A DNA stretch of 64,000 nt from Gemmatimonadota bacterium (GTDB taxonomy: Bacteria > Latescibacterota > UBA2968 > GCA-2709665): NCBI GenBank assembly GCA_028873695.1, contig JAPPNU010000003.1, positions 22,350 to 86,349 of the forward strand. Reading direction: 5' to 3'. Below the pieces are notes generated by a model. It searched no databases and was not told the origin of the DNA. It saw only the letters and a program-made list of their open reading frames with translations. Of this stretch, positions 37,178 through 45,386 are shown one piece after another (position 1 is the stretch's first letter; each line of letters opens with the position of its first letter). A program made the position numbers and the translations under genes.

Positions 37178-40100
37178 TTACACCGACAGCCGTCGCATTA
37201 ACTCCGTTTCGGTGTCCTGCCGACCTGCTTCGTTCTCGTAGTAGGTCGCGATGCGACTTAGTGAACGACTGACACGTGGGTATTCGGCAAGTTCGGCTGA
37301 CCAGGTGCGATAACGCTCCTCATGTTCGCGTTCCTTATCGCCGCCTCTGCCTCTCATGTACACACCCCGACGATTCAATGCACCAATGACAAAGCTCTCG
37401 TCGACCTCGTCTGAATTCAACGATTCCAAGACTTCGCAAACCGGTCGGCACGGCCAGATTCCGTCTTCATCGGCGTGAGCACGAGCCATAAAACTCCCTA
37501 TTGCGTCGTCAGCAATCTTTCGACGGTCGTAGCGAGTACACCACGAGCGAACCTCGTCAACCCAAACCTTCAGTTCTTCAGCATTTACGTTACCCTTTTC
37601 GTCAGACCCCGGGATCCGGTTAACACGACCCAGAAGGGTGCGCGCGGCGTCAACAGCCGCGTGAATCCGTTCCGGATCGCCGAAATTCAATTCAGGAGGA
37701 TCCTCCGCACCATCCGCGCGTTTGTACACGCATGCTATGGCTAGCGCAAAGTTCCGCGGCGATTCAGCTATGTATTTTTCTATGTTTGGGATTCCGTATT
37801 TACTTCTATCGAGCCGTGTGATGTGTGCGTACTCAAGTCGAGCTTTTTCTTCGATTGTGACACCCGGCCGTCTGTCGAGTTCATCAAAAGCCATGGAGAT
37901 GTTATATTCGTCTGTCATGGGGTCGTTTAAGAACTCATCTGTTCGAGCGTCGGGTAAAGAACCAAGTAATCGCACCAGCAAGAATGTGTCGACCTGGTCC
38001 CACGCCACGAGCGCTGCCCGAAACGCGGCGTTTGGCCGATCCACGGCAAGCAGTCTGTCTACGGATTCGTTAATTTCTTCCCTCGTCGTTTCCGACCACG
38101 TTCGAGGTTCGACCCTTTTCCAGTACGAATTCTGGGTTTCGGATGGCTTGGCGTCGAGACGTCGCCAGTTCTCAGCCCTGAAGGACAGTGACAAGAGCAG
38201 CTTTGTAAAGTGTACCATTTGGCCGGAGCGTTCGGCTTCATCAATCAACCCCGTGACAATGTTTCGGTTAACGTTTCTCAGAAATCCCTCTAGACAGGAA
38301 TTGTGCGCGGATGAGGCATCTGCGGTCGCCAAGTCAAGACATGATCGACCAAACCTCGCGGCCTCATCGTCCTGACCCGCTAAAATCAAGGACATCAGTT
38401 CGCCGATAACGCCCGAGGTCTTCTCACAGTCCTCTACAAGACGATGCACGCCCGACAGGCCACGCTCTTCCCAAATGTCCTGCAAAGCCTTCACTCTCAG
38501 ACCGCGAAGGCGTTTTTCATTCCTCTTGTAGTCGAAATTCCCGCCATCGGAGCCGTCAGGCGGCAGGTCGACCCGATACGAAGCGAACAGCCAGGCCTGG
38601 CGACTGGCCTTGTCCTGTGGCGATAGTGCGTGCGAGGCAGCCCGTTCCCGCTCGGGATGACAAATCGCAAGTCCATGGTTGCGACGAATTTTTGCCGATC
38701 CATTGATCCGTTGTCGCAATATCGCTCTCTCGTCTTCTGGTGGCGACGAGTCTGTCCATCGGTCAATGAGATCCCAGACCTTGAGCTGATCTTCTTCATT
38801 GAAATGTTCTAAGTGTTCGACTAGATCGCCAAGTGTTCTCTCGCCGTGCTCCTGCCAGTCCAGCACAAGGGCGGTCGACTCGCGGACAAACTGAAGTTGT
38901 TCGGCCTCGGCTACCTGAGGCATTGCGCTTGCTTTGTCGTCTCGCCAGCGCGAACGGTGATTGGCACTGCCAGAGACCATAGATTCCAATTGGTCGATAC
39001 ATAATGACCATCCAAGGGTCGAATGCCTGCTGCAGAGATACTTTAACGCGCTCACTCTCATTTCGAGCGGCGCGGCGGTCTGTGGCCACCAATAGCGGAA
39101 GAGAGACGCGAGTGTCTCCTCGGGCTTGGGTGACCAGTTATCGATTGTATCCGTCTTGGCGATCTTGCAGAGGTTCGCGAGAATATAGACAACACGCACA
39201 AAGCGGCTTGGATTCCAAGCAAGGATCTGAAGCGCCCACAACAGGGGTGTGCGAAGGGAAGGACTGAAGATGCTGCTTCCAGCTGTAACCACGGGCTCGA
39301 AACTGTGCAGATTCTTTTCAAGTAGTGACAACACAACATCCGGTGCCGCTTCCGCATAATCCGGAAGGTCGTTTGCACATAACAAGAATGTATCGCGATT
39401 GAACGGTCCTAGCAGATCTTCGACAAAGTCCGCCACCCGCGCTTCCGCGTCAAACGCGAGACGCGCATCGAACAGATGTTTCCCGTACACGGCCAGAAGA
39501 ATAAGCGTCTCGCGAATGCCGCTGCGCAGTGCGTCTGAATGACTCGGCGCATCTTGCGGAGCCCCCGCAGCCAGTACAGATTCTGATGTCGCATTAGCGG
39601 AGGTCTCGTTTTTGAACAGGACGTCCTTTGCAACCGCGAAGAAATTATCCAGATCAGTCCTGGTTACGAACGAAGCGATTCCAAACAAGGTATCGATCCT
39701 TGATACAACCCCCTGATAACCTCCTGCTGACCAGAGCGGCGGGTCCGCACGATCAAGAAGTTGCGCCAAGTCTACCTCAACGCTGGCATAGTCATCGCCG
39801 CGCAAGAAACTCAGAATGGCACCGCGGTCGCCGTGAGCGGCCGAGTTCCACGCGCCAACCATCGAAGCCGGGATGAGTTTCCGCGCGATTTTGGCATCGC
39901 CCGCCCAGGATGGAGTCTGCACTTCAGGTATTTTGGAAACGCGACGCCGCAGGATCGTTGGCGAACAAGCGGATTCCCTCGCAAGTTTTTCGATCTCATC
40001 ATAGCCATATCCTATCGGCTCAAGAGCCTTGTGAAAATCCATGAAGTCCAGACGGTCAAGTGCGATATCGGGATCGCCGTAAACGCTGTTTCGAGGCCGT

Positions 40101-41260
40101 ATTATTACTCGGCGGCAAGGGCGCCGCAAGAAACCGATTTTCCGTTCGACCCTCGGCGTGGGTGCGATGGCGATAATCGGTAACCTGTCTACGCTTTCCA
40201 GACGTTCTAGGGCCTGAGGCGTGTCAAACACAATCATACGGTCGGTGAGACCGGGCGGGTCGGTTTCTAGTGACTCAGCAAGACATCTCAGATATGCCAA
40301 GGCTTCTTCCTGCGAATCTGCGGCCAAAATAAACGGCCGATCGGATTTCTCTGACAGCCAGCCCCCGAATTCCTTTGCAAACCGTTTCACAGTTGGCGCG
40401 AAAAGCGCTGGCCACAGCGACGGCTCGCAGTCTCTAGTCCATTCGACCCAACATTGTTCGATTGACCGATAGCCGCTTACCGAGCGGCCGATTCGTTCGG
40501 CGAACCAGATCTGGGCCGCCGCCGACTGTTCAAGCCATTGCTCCAGGTCGCTCGCATCGTATGCTCGGACGTCCTTCCAATGGCCGATGGCAATCTTCTC
40601 CTTTTCCCATTCTTCCCTCTTCGTCCACTCACGTGCGGTCACAAAAACGAATGTTGTCGTACTCATTTCCTTAGCCGGTACCAATTCCATACCCCGAATG
40701 TAGTCCTCCTCAGCCTTCTTGCTTACATCCTTTCTACAACTTACCTGCCAGACTGATTCTCCGCCCGGTATCCACGACGTCGCCGTTGAAGTCTCAACTC
40801 TGCCGTCTAATCCTCGATCTTCCGCGTTATCGAAGGCACCGAATCTCACACGAGTCAGATTCAGTCCCGTAGAGTGAACAAGCCTGCGGACGAGTGCTGG
40901 CAGTTGGTGGCGTGCATTCTTCTTGTCTGCCCAGGCGTGTATCTGCGCTGTCCTGATTCTGGCCAATTCCGGCGCGTAAACGCCGGAAACTACGGATTCG
41001 TTTTCCACGTTCTCCTCATTGAGATTAAATCTGGCCTGGAGTTCAATGAGCTCCACACTGTCCGCACCAAAGGCGCGTTCGAGCCTCACGGCCATCTCCG
41101 GAGAGAGTTCAGCGTTGCCATTCAGAAAATTCGAAAGCGCCGGGCGTCCGACACCCAAAAGCTTTGCGGCTTTCGTAACCGTCATCCCTTCAGGGATGAC
41201 GGTTTGTTTGACGTATGCTCCTGGATGCATCGCCTTGTGTGTTGATTTATGCTGACCCAT
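37178..41260 (-). CDS. Large HigA-type HTH plus nuclease-like protein, putative defence protein
   Basis: The start is ATG 41260 (MGQHKSTHKAM), 8 bases after GGAG, giving 1360 residues. Residues ~11-80 form a HigA/XRE-like HTH (MHPGAYVKQ, TKAAKLLGVGRPALSNFLNG, LSPEMAVRLERAFG). Residues ~125-270 resemble a restriction-type nuclease: RGLDGRVETS, VWQVSCRKDVSKKAEEDY, FVFVTAREWTKREEWEKEK, VRAYDASDLEQWLEQ. A region around 320-500 looks NTPase-like (FILAADSQEEALAYL, SACSPTILRRRVSKIP) but has no Walker A. The rest is mainly helical. It resembles a family of large uncharacterised proteins that normally lacks the HTH. No partner gene is adjacent. A defence role is inferred from the domains and the island. 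Confidence 0.65.
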   Translation of the reverse strand: MGQHKSTHKAMHPGAYVKQTVIPEGMTVTKAAKLLGVGRPALSNFLNGNAELSPEMAVRLERAFGADSVELIELQARFNLNEENVENESVVSGVYAPELARIRTAQIHAWADKKNARHQLPALVRRLVHSTGLNLTRVRFGAFDNAEDRGLDGRVETSTATSWIPGGESVWQVSCRKDVSKKAEEDYIRGMELVPAKEMSTTTFVFVTAREWTKREEWEKEKIAIGHWKDVRAYDASDLEQWLEQSAAAQIWFAERIGRSVSGYRSIEQCWVEWTRDCEPSLWPALFAPTVKRFAKEFGGWLSEKSDRPFILAADSQEEALAYLRCLAESLETDPPGLTDRMIVFDTPQALERLESVDRLPIIAIAPTPRVERKIGFLRRPCRRVIIRPRNSVYGDPDIALDRLDFMDFHKALEPIGYGYDEIEKLARESACSPTILRRRVSKIPEVQTPSWAGDAKIARKLIPASMVGAWNSAAHGDRGAILSFLRGDDYASVEVDLAQLLDRADPPLWSAGGYQGVVSRIDTLFGIASFVTRTDLDNFFAVAKDVLFKNETSANATSESVLAAGAPQDAPSHSDALRSGIRETLILLAVYGKHLFDARLAFDAEARVADFVEDLLGPFNRDTFLLCANDLPDYAEAAPDVVLSLLEKNLHSFEPVVTAGSSIFSPSLRTPLLWALQILAWNPSRFVRVVYILANLCKIAKTDTIDNWSPKPEETLASLFRYWWPQTAAPLEMRVSALKYLCSRHSTLGWSLCIDQLESMVSGSANHRSRWRDDKASAMPQVAEAEQLQFVRESTALVLDWQEHGERTLGDLVEHLEHFNEEDQLKVWDLIDRWTDSSPPEDERAILRQRINGSAKIRRNHGLAICHPERERAASHALSPQDKASRQAWLFASYRVDLPPDGSDGGNFDYKRNEKRLRGLRVKALQDIWEERGLSGVHRLVEDCEKTSGVIGELMSLILAGQDDEAARFGRSCLDLATADASSAHNSCLEGFLRNVNRNIVTGLIDEAERSGQMVHFTKLLLSLSFRAENWRRLDAKPSETQNSYWKRVEPRTWSETTREEINESVDRLLAVDRPNAAFRAALVAWDQVDTFLLVRLLGSLPDARTDEFLNDPMTDEYNISMAFDELDRRPGVTIEEKARLEYAHITRLDRSKYGIPNIEKYIAESPRNFALAIACVYKRADGAEDPPELNFGDPERIHAAVDAARTLLGRVNRIPGSDEKGNVNAEELKVWVDEVRSWCTRYDRRKIADDAIGSFMARAHADEDGIWPCRPVCEVLESLNSDEVDESFVIGALNRRGVYMRGRGGDKEREHEERYRTWSAELAEYPRVSRSLSRIATYYENEAGRQDTETELMRRLSV

Positions 41261-41293
41261 TGTAACATCTCCGGTTCGTTGTTCCATCGATCG

Positions 41294-41331
41294 AGTATTA
41301 ATATACTGTATTGTGTTGCGCTACGCAATAC
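41294..41331. promoter_or_regulatory. Paired palindromes upstream of the HTH-nuclease gene, putative operator
   Basis: AGTAT-TAAT-ATACT (41294-41307) is a perfect inverted repeat. It is followed directly by GTATTG (41308-41313), a 12-base spacer and CAATAC (41326-41331). They sit 34-71 bp upstream of the start codon in an AT-rich stretch, a position expected for an autorepressor operator overlapping the promoter. Confidence 0.5.
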
Positions 41332-41607
41332 ATTTTTCGTCAAATCGCAAATTCGTTCATTCAAACTAGAGCATTTTCTGCCTTCATCCCGACGTACAAT
41401 GCGTGATTCCAGATGCCTTGCAGCAATAGAAAACCCGCTCACCAATGGCACAGCGGGTCTGGAAACTTTCTCACTCACGGTCAGCTCTTCAGGCTTTTTC
41501 CTCAACACAGGGGCCGACGTCGAATATCATATGTTCTTGATTAATTGAACGTTACTTCTGAATAACACCCGTTCCTACCCCCTATCCGGGAGATCTCTTG
41601 GCCGCAC
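41332..41607. other. AT-rich intergenic stretch, no gene seen
   Basis: Between the operator-like palindromes and the frameshifted nuclease-like pseudogene, no coding sequence or RNA was recognised. Confidence 0.4.
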
Positions 41608-42084
41608 TCAATCCCATATTTGCGGCCATGCGCTCCAATCATTGACGTGGCGTGAAAGGTCGACACCTGAGCAAATCGTATGATGCACCTCGGATTTCAC
41701 GTAAGAGTTGACATAGCCCTTGTTGTTTACGGTTCCCATTCCCAATTCGTCGTGATATGCGTAGAGTTCAGCCCGCCTGATTAGCATATAGTGTGCCATT
41801 GGTCGGCGGATCGCCTGACGAAGACGTACCAGGTTTCTTGAGGAGTCGGTCGTCGCAACTGTGAAAGTCGGAGACTAAATTGGGCTGATGTTCCGTAACT
41901 CCTGCAAGTCGCATTGCTGGCCTTAACCTGGATTCTCGAATACTCTCCCGAACTGTCCTGAACGACGAATATGTCGTCACCAATATCCACTTCCGGGACG
42001 GCCACTGTAGCCTTGATCCAGGAATTCAGACATAACGGCCATCTGGCCTGCACGTCCTCTATACAGATACGCCAGTTTAGACAT
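41608..42084 (-). pseudogene. Frameshifted nuclease-like (DUF4365-like) gene
   Basis: Three consecutive frames reconstruct one protein. From ATG 42084: MSKLAYLYRGRAGQMAVMSE FLDQGY. Then, after a shift near 42015: VAVPEVDIGDDIFVVQDSSG EYSRIQVKAS, with the D and Q-x-K pattern of a PD-(D/E)xK-like core. Then, after a shift near 41795: HYMLIRRAELYAYHDELGMG to QIWD. The ATG overlaps the TAA of the gene at 42077-42373, so the two once formed a coupled cassette. Two frameshifts make it a pseudogene unless they are sequencing errors. Confidence 0.55.
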
Positions 42085-42373
42085 GCTGCGCGACCGAATC
42101 GTATATTTTCTCTTCTGTTACCGGGTCGACGACTGAGAACCCTCCCGTCCGATTCAAGTCCTCCGACGATCTGCCGGTCAACAACGAGATAACGTGTTCC
42201 AGTATTGGCCCATGAATCTGCTCAAACTTATGCTTCGTGTCAAACGAGACGAAGATACTCGAAACCGTGCCGGGTGAATCGGGCTTCGGCATGATCATCC
42301 TCCTGCTGGTTGGCTGAAGCCTGAAAACGTACCCATCTGTTTGTTTTCCCACCAAGACTGTTAGCTTGTTCAC
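42077..42373 (-). CDS. Conserved protein of unknown function, partner of the frameshifted nuclease-like gene
   Basis: The start is placed at GTG 42373 (MNKLTVLVGKQTDGYVFRLQ), with GGAGG 5 bases upstream. The frame is open further but lacks similarity there. The 98-residue product contains RRMIMPKPDSPGTVSSIFVS FDT and a terminal TEEKIYDSVAQHV helix. A broken paralogue exists at 35.5-35.7 kb. Its stop codon overlaps the start of the nuclease-like pseudogene, suggesting it is the small regulatory or antitoxin member of a cassette. The family was not recognised. Confidence 0.6.
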   Translation of the reverse strand: MNKLTVLVGKQTDGYVFRLQPTSRRMIMPKPDSPGTVSSIFVSFDTKHKFEQIHGPILEHVISLLTGRSSEDLNRTGGFSVVDPVTEEKIYDSVAQHV

Positions 42374-42490
42374 TGAATCCTCCACCAAGTCGCGTACTCC
42401 CTCCCTTCGTTGTTTACATCGCGTTCTTCTATTTGCCTCTCCTGGTAATCTATGCCACGAATCCGCTCTTTCAGGAAGTCGATCCGTCAA

Positions 42491-43366
42491 TCAGTAGCCT
42501 AAACTCTCGAGGCGGACCTTCCGAATCTGACGCAAATCAGACTTTTTTACGTCTTTCCTTCCGAGGTTCAAAGGCCAGAGCGGAAACATCCAACGTTGGC
42601 AGATTAGCCATCCTTCGTCCTTCACGTCTGCCGAAAACATCCGGTTTTCTTCGAGTGTCTTTACTGAAAGTGCGTTCATTTCAATTAGCTCAGAAGTACT
42701 GGTTTCCGATCGTGGCTCGAATTCCCTCCAGATCCGAGCAATGACGGACAATCCGCTAGACGAAGTGGCCTTGATTCGATGCAGGGCTTTAGCCAGATAC
42801 ACAATTCTCGGTGTATGGTACGTCGATATATTGGAAGCGGCCGGTGGCGTTTGCCAATAGCGCTCCCCTGGACTGGTCTCGGTATCGTCAGTGTCATCGC
42901 AAATAAAGTCCACGTATTGTATAAATTCCCGTTGATTTGTGATCTGGTTTGGGAAGATCCAGTCATAATTGCTCGGGCCGTCCAGGTAAAACTGCTCACG
43001 TTCGCTGGACACCTGGCAGGCAACTTGCCCAAAGTTCTCCAGACTCCAACTACACAAGGCCGCATAGATACCCTTTGCAAGATGATCGTAGAAATAACCA
43101 AGCGTCCGTTTTCTATCTCTGGGTTTGTTTGTAGGACAGCGAACGGCGTCAAGTAGAATGAACACTTTCGCCGCCTCTTCCTGCGCCAAACTGCCCAGAA
43201 TTCGTGCCGATTGGTGGTCATTTACGGCGCTGAGTCTGTGAGCGGCAGCGTCGAGTCGGTCCACATTCATTAGAAGGTGCGAGATTCCCTCTTCTACTTC
43301 CTTGAACAGCCGACTATCGTCGAATTGACACAGATCTTTGATTGCGCGCCTCAACGTATACCTCAA
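42491..43366 (-). CDS. AbiV-like HEPN protein
   Basis: The 291-residue product (TTG start at 43366) contains HRLSAVNDHQSARILGSLAQEE followed by AAKVFILLDAVRCP. This is the helical EExxK-type core seen in AbiV abortive-infection and other HEPN-related proteins. The rest is helical and charged, with no membrane segment. It lies in a cluster of toxin, nuclease and restriction genes. AbiV blocks phage translation in Lactococcus. Similar function here is only inferred, and a short N-terminal alternative start is possible. Confidence 0.55.
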   Translation of the reverse strand: MRYTLRRAIKDLCQFDDSRLFKEVEEGISHLLMNVDRLDAAAHRLSAVNDHQSARILGSLAQEEAAKVFILLDAVRCPTNKPRDRKRTLGYFYDHLAKGIYAALCSWSLENFGQVACQVSSEREQFYLDGPSNYDWIFPNQITNQREFIQYVDFICDDTDDTETSPGERYWQTPPAASNISTYHTPRIVYLAKALHRIKATSSSGLSVIARIWREFEPRSETSTSELIEMNALSVKTLEENRMFSADVKDEGWLICQRWMFPLWPLNLGRKDVKKSDLRQIRKVRLESLGY

Positions 43367-43429
43367 ACGATCCCAAAATTCCTTTTTTTTAAAATACGGT
43401 GACTTGGGTCCAAGACTCGGTTGGAGTCC

Positions 43430-44233
43430 TCAGACCTCAAGAGCACTCCCTTTTTCCAGAAATCGGATAAACGTCACTCCGAGTTCGGTTGCCTCCAGGC
43501 CCTGAAGTGGCCCAAGCCCTCCACGGCTAGTGACATGGGGATAGAGAAGCGATTTCGCAAGCAAATCCTGAACCAGAAAGCGGTATTCTGAATCCGAAAG
43601 ACCGTAAAAGCCTGGCTCGCGATGCTCTTTGCTCGCGTCAGAGACTTCCGTGTTCGATTCGTCCCTCGTCTTTGCAGCACGAAGATGTTCATTCAAAATG
43701 AGGATCTGCACCTCGGTTAACGATACCAATAGATCCAGATAGCGATCGTCGAAGGGGGTACTCTCGGGATTCTGCATACGTCCAACGAGTACTGCCGCGA
43801 GTTTTTCCCGCTTTTCTTCCGCTCTGATTTTCGTGGCTCGTATAAGGACGTCTTCAAGAAAATCGACGAATTCTTCGCTGTGAATATACCCGGTATCGAT
43901 TTTTTCTGTTTCAAGGGAATTCACGATTTTCGCCAGATCCTCAACAAATCTTTCGAGACGCTCATGCTTGAGCCGGGCACGCAGGTCGAAAAATGCCTCG
44001 TTGAGTGCCGTGCCGAAAATCGGGACTGTGCCCAATATCGAGCGAACTAACGACTCGGTCTCCTTCATCACGTACGTTTTTGCTGGCAGCGGAGTTTTAG
44101 TGACCAGGAGATCGTGGTGGTTTTTTTCACCAGCTTTCACGCGGTCCAACAACCGGTCGAGATCGCCTCCACACTCCTTCAGGAGCTTCTGCCGGGTCCG
44201 ATGAACTTCCTCAACTATGGGATCACGATTCAT
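43430..44233 (-). CDS. PIN-toxin antitoxin N-terminus fused to an unknown helical domain
   Basis: Residues 1-36 (MNRDPIVEEVHRTRQKLLKE, GGDLDRLLDRVKAGE) match the short antitoxins that accompany PIN toxins like the one directly upstream. The ATG overlaps the PIN stop codon (ATGA). Normal antitoxins of this kind are ~60-80 residues, but this protein is 267. Residues ~55-150 contain SLVRSILGTVPIFGTALNEA FFDLRARLKHERLERFVEDL, a helical family of unknown role, followed by a helical tail. It appears to be a fusion, not a frameshift, because one frame is open throughout. Confidence 0.6.
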   Translation of the reverse strand: MNRDPIVEEVHRTRQKLLKECGGDLDRLLDRVKAGEKNHHDLLVTKTPLPAKTYVMKETESLVRSILGTVPIFGTALNEAFFDLRARLKHERLERFVEDLAKIVNSLETEKIDTGYIHSEEFVDFLEDVLIRATKIRAEEKREKLAAVLVGRMQNPESTPFDDRYLDLLVSLTEVQILILNEHLRAAKTRDESNTEVSDASKEHREPGFYGLSDSEYRFLVQDLLAKSLLYPHVTSRGGLGPLQGLEATELGVTFIRFLEKGSALEV

Positions 44234-44715
44234 GATTCCCCTCCTGGCTGTTCCGGGATCTCCTCCGGTGTAACAATTTCGGGGGTATGCCGCCCCAATT
44301 CCGAATTAAAATGCAATAGCCGGCGTATCACTGATCTGTTGGCAATATGGGCACAATTCCAGGTTAACAGATAATCCATCCTGTATGAGACAGCGAAGGC
44401 AATATGGAGCAGGTCCGCGCGGGCACGGCCCGTCAAGCCGAGACGACCGGAATAAACCTGAACAAGATACCGTATATCTTCATTCAATTCCAGGATAGGC
44501 AACCCGTCAATGATGGCGAGTCGCCGCGTAGTTACAACCGGATCTCCAGCGTTGATTTCCGTAAACACAGCCTCGGAAATATACAGGTCGAATCGTTCGC
44601 GAGCAACGCTCCACCATTCACGAGTAATCTGTTGGTGAGCTACGACGATAAGATCGCGGCCTGGGCGCGCTGCCAAATAGCTCGGTATGGTTGTTTCCAG
44701 ATATATGGTGGGCAT
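44230..44715 (-). CDS. PIN-domain toxin (VapC-like)
   Basis: This 161-residue PIN protein starts PTIYLETTIPSYLAARPGRD, with an acidic E in place of the usual first D. It continues with YISEAVFTEINAGDP, a motif with clustered acids, and ARADLLHIAFAVSYRMDYLLTWNC, containing the conserved D near the fourth strand and the terminal TWNxxH. It is a predicted ribonuclease. The antitoxin-like gene overlaps its stop by 4 bp. This toxin-first order is usual for this PIN subgroup. Confidence 0.85.
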   Translation of the reverse strand: MPTIYLETTIPSYLAARPGRDLIVVAHQQITREWWSVARERFDLYISEAVFTEINAGDPVVTTRRLAIIDGLPILELNEDIRYLVQVYSGRLGLTGRARADLLHIAFAVSYRMDYLLTWNCAHIANRSVIRRLLHFNSELGRHTPEIVTPEEIPEQPGGES

Positions 44716-44733
44716 GTCGGGTTATATTTCTGA

Positions 44734-44950
44734 TCATTCAGCCTGGATCGTCACAAGATCCTTCTCGCCATCGGGATACAGTTCGTTGAACTCCTCCTGG
44801 TTCTCAATCGTACGTCGATTGGCCGACACTATAGGGCAGCAGGTCTGACTGAGTCCGTCGAACAGGGACAATGGTGAGCAATCACCCAATCCCTTGTTCA
44901 AAGACTGGCAGCCACCGATCCGATATGGATCCACAATCGTGAAAGTCGAT
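44734..44950 (-). pseudogene. C-terminal remnant of a type IIG restriction-modification gene
   Basis: The frame encodes PYRIGGCQSLNKGLGD and then CCPIVSANRRTIENQEEFNE plus LYPDGEKDLVTIQAE. This matches the end of the intact enzyme at 45940-49074 (HYRIGGYQVCYKWLKDRKG, YCRIVTAIGKTIEIQKELD, TLYPDVEKDLVTISAE). Only this tail survives, so it is the debris of a second, diverged copy. It is joined upstream to unrelated sequence. Confidence 0.75.
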
Positions 44951-44994
44951 ACGATCACGCAAAAACTCACTTCCCTATTCGATAATTGACGGTC

Positions 44995-45095
44995 AAGCCA
45001 AGAAGACCGTCGACGCCAGAACCAGACTGGGCGGCAAGTTATGTCCCAACACTCGGCCGAAACGATGACCAAGCCCTGATGTGGATAGAATGAGA
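44995..45095 (-). pseudogene. Possible N-terminal remnant of a retropepsin-like aspartyl protease
   Basis: On the minus strand from about 45095, ISFSFYPHQGLVIVSAE resembles the N-terminus of the small aspartyl proteases that usually follow genes like the one at 45099-45326. The later residues match only after a frame change (LPPSLVLAS). No catalytic DTGA survives. Confidence 0.25.
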
Positions 45096-45098
45096 AAC

Positions 45099-45326
45099 TT
45101 ATAGGACAATTGCCGTGTCCTTGGGCATCTGTCCTGTATAAACGATTGCAAACCGTTCAGGGCGCAATGCCACAACCTTGCGATAGACCTCTTCTCGGTC
45201 TTTGCTGTGCGAGCGGACGTTGCCGCCTTGCACTTCCAGGTCATCATTGGTCTGCGGGGCTTCGATGAGGACCCATTCTGATGCGAACTGTGCATGTATC
45301 TGGTCAATAGTCAAAACATCGTCCAT
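45099..45326 (-). CDS. Small conserved protein, partner type of retropepsin-like proteases
   Basis: The 75-residue product contains SEWVLIEAPQTNDDLEVQGG, VRSHSKDREEVYRKVVALRP and a terminal AIVYTGQMPKDTAIVL. This family is common in cyanobacteria and other bacteria and is typically followed by a small retropepsin-like protease gene. Here the expected partner is only a remnant. Function unknown; it is soluble and has no catalytic motif. Confidence 0.7.
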   Translation of the reverse strand: MDDVLTIDQIHAQFASEWVLIEAPQTNDDLEVQGGNVRSHSKDREEVYRKVVALRPERFAIVYTGQMPKDTAIVL

Positions 45327-45386
45327 TTATCGAGTCTTTCAACTTGTAATCCTTGAGGACAACTCAGACCGACAGATCTCGCTTCC

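Noticed and set aside
37178..41260. P-loop NTPase (STAND) assignment for the giant protein
   Set aside because: No GxxxxGK[ST] motif was found. The corresponding region reads AADSQEEALAYL, so NTPase activity is not claimed.
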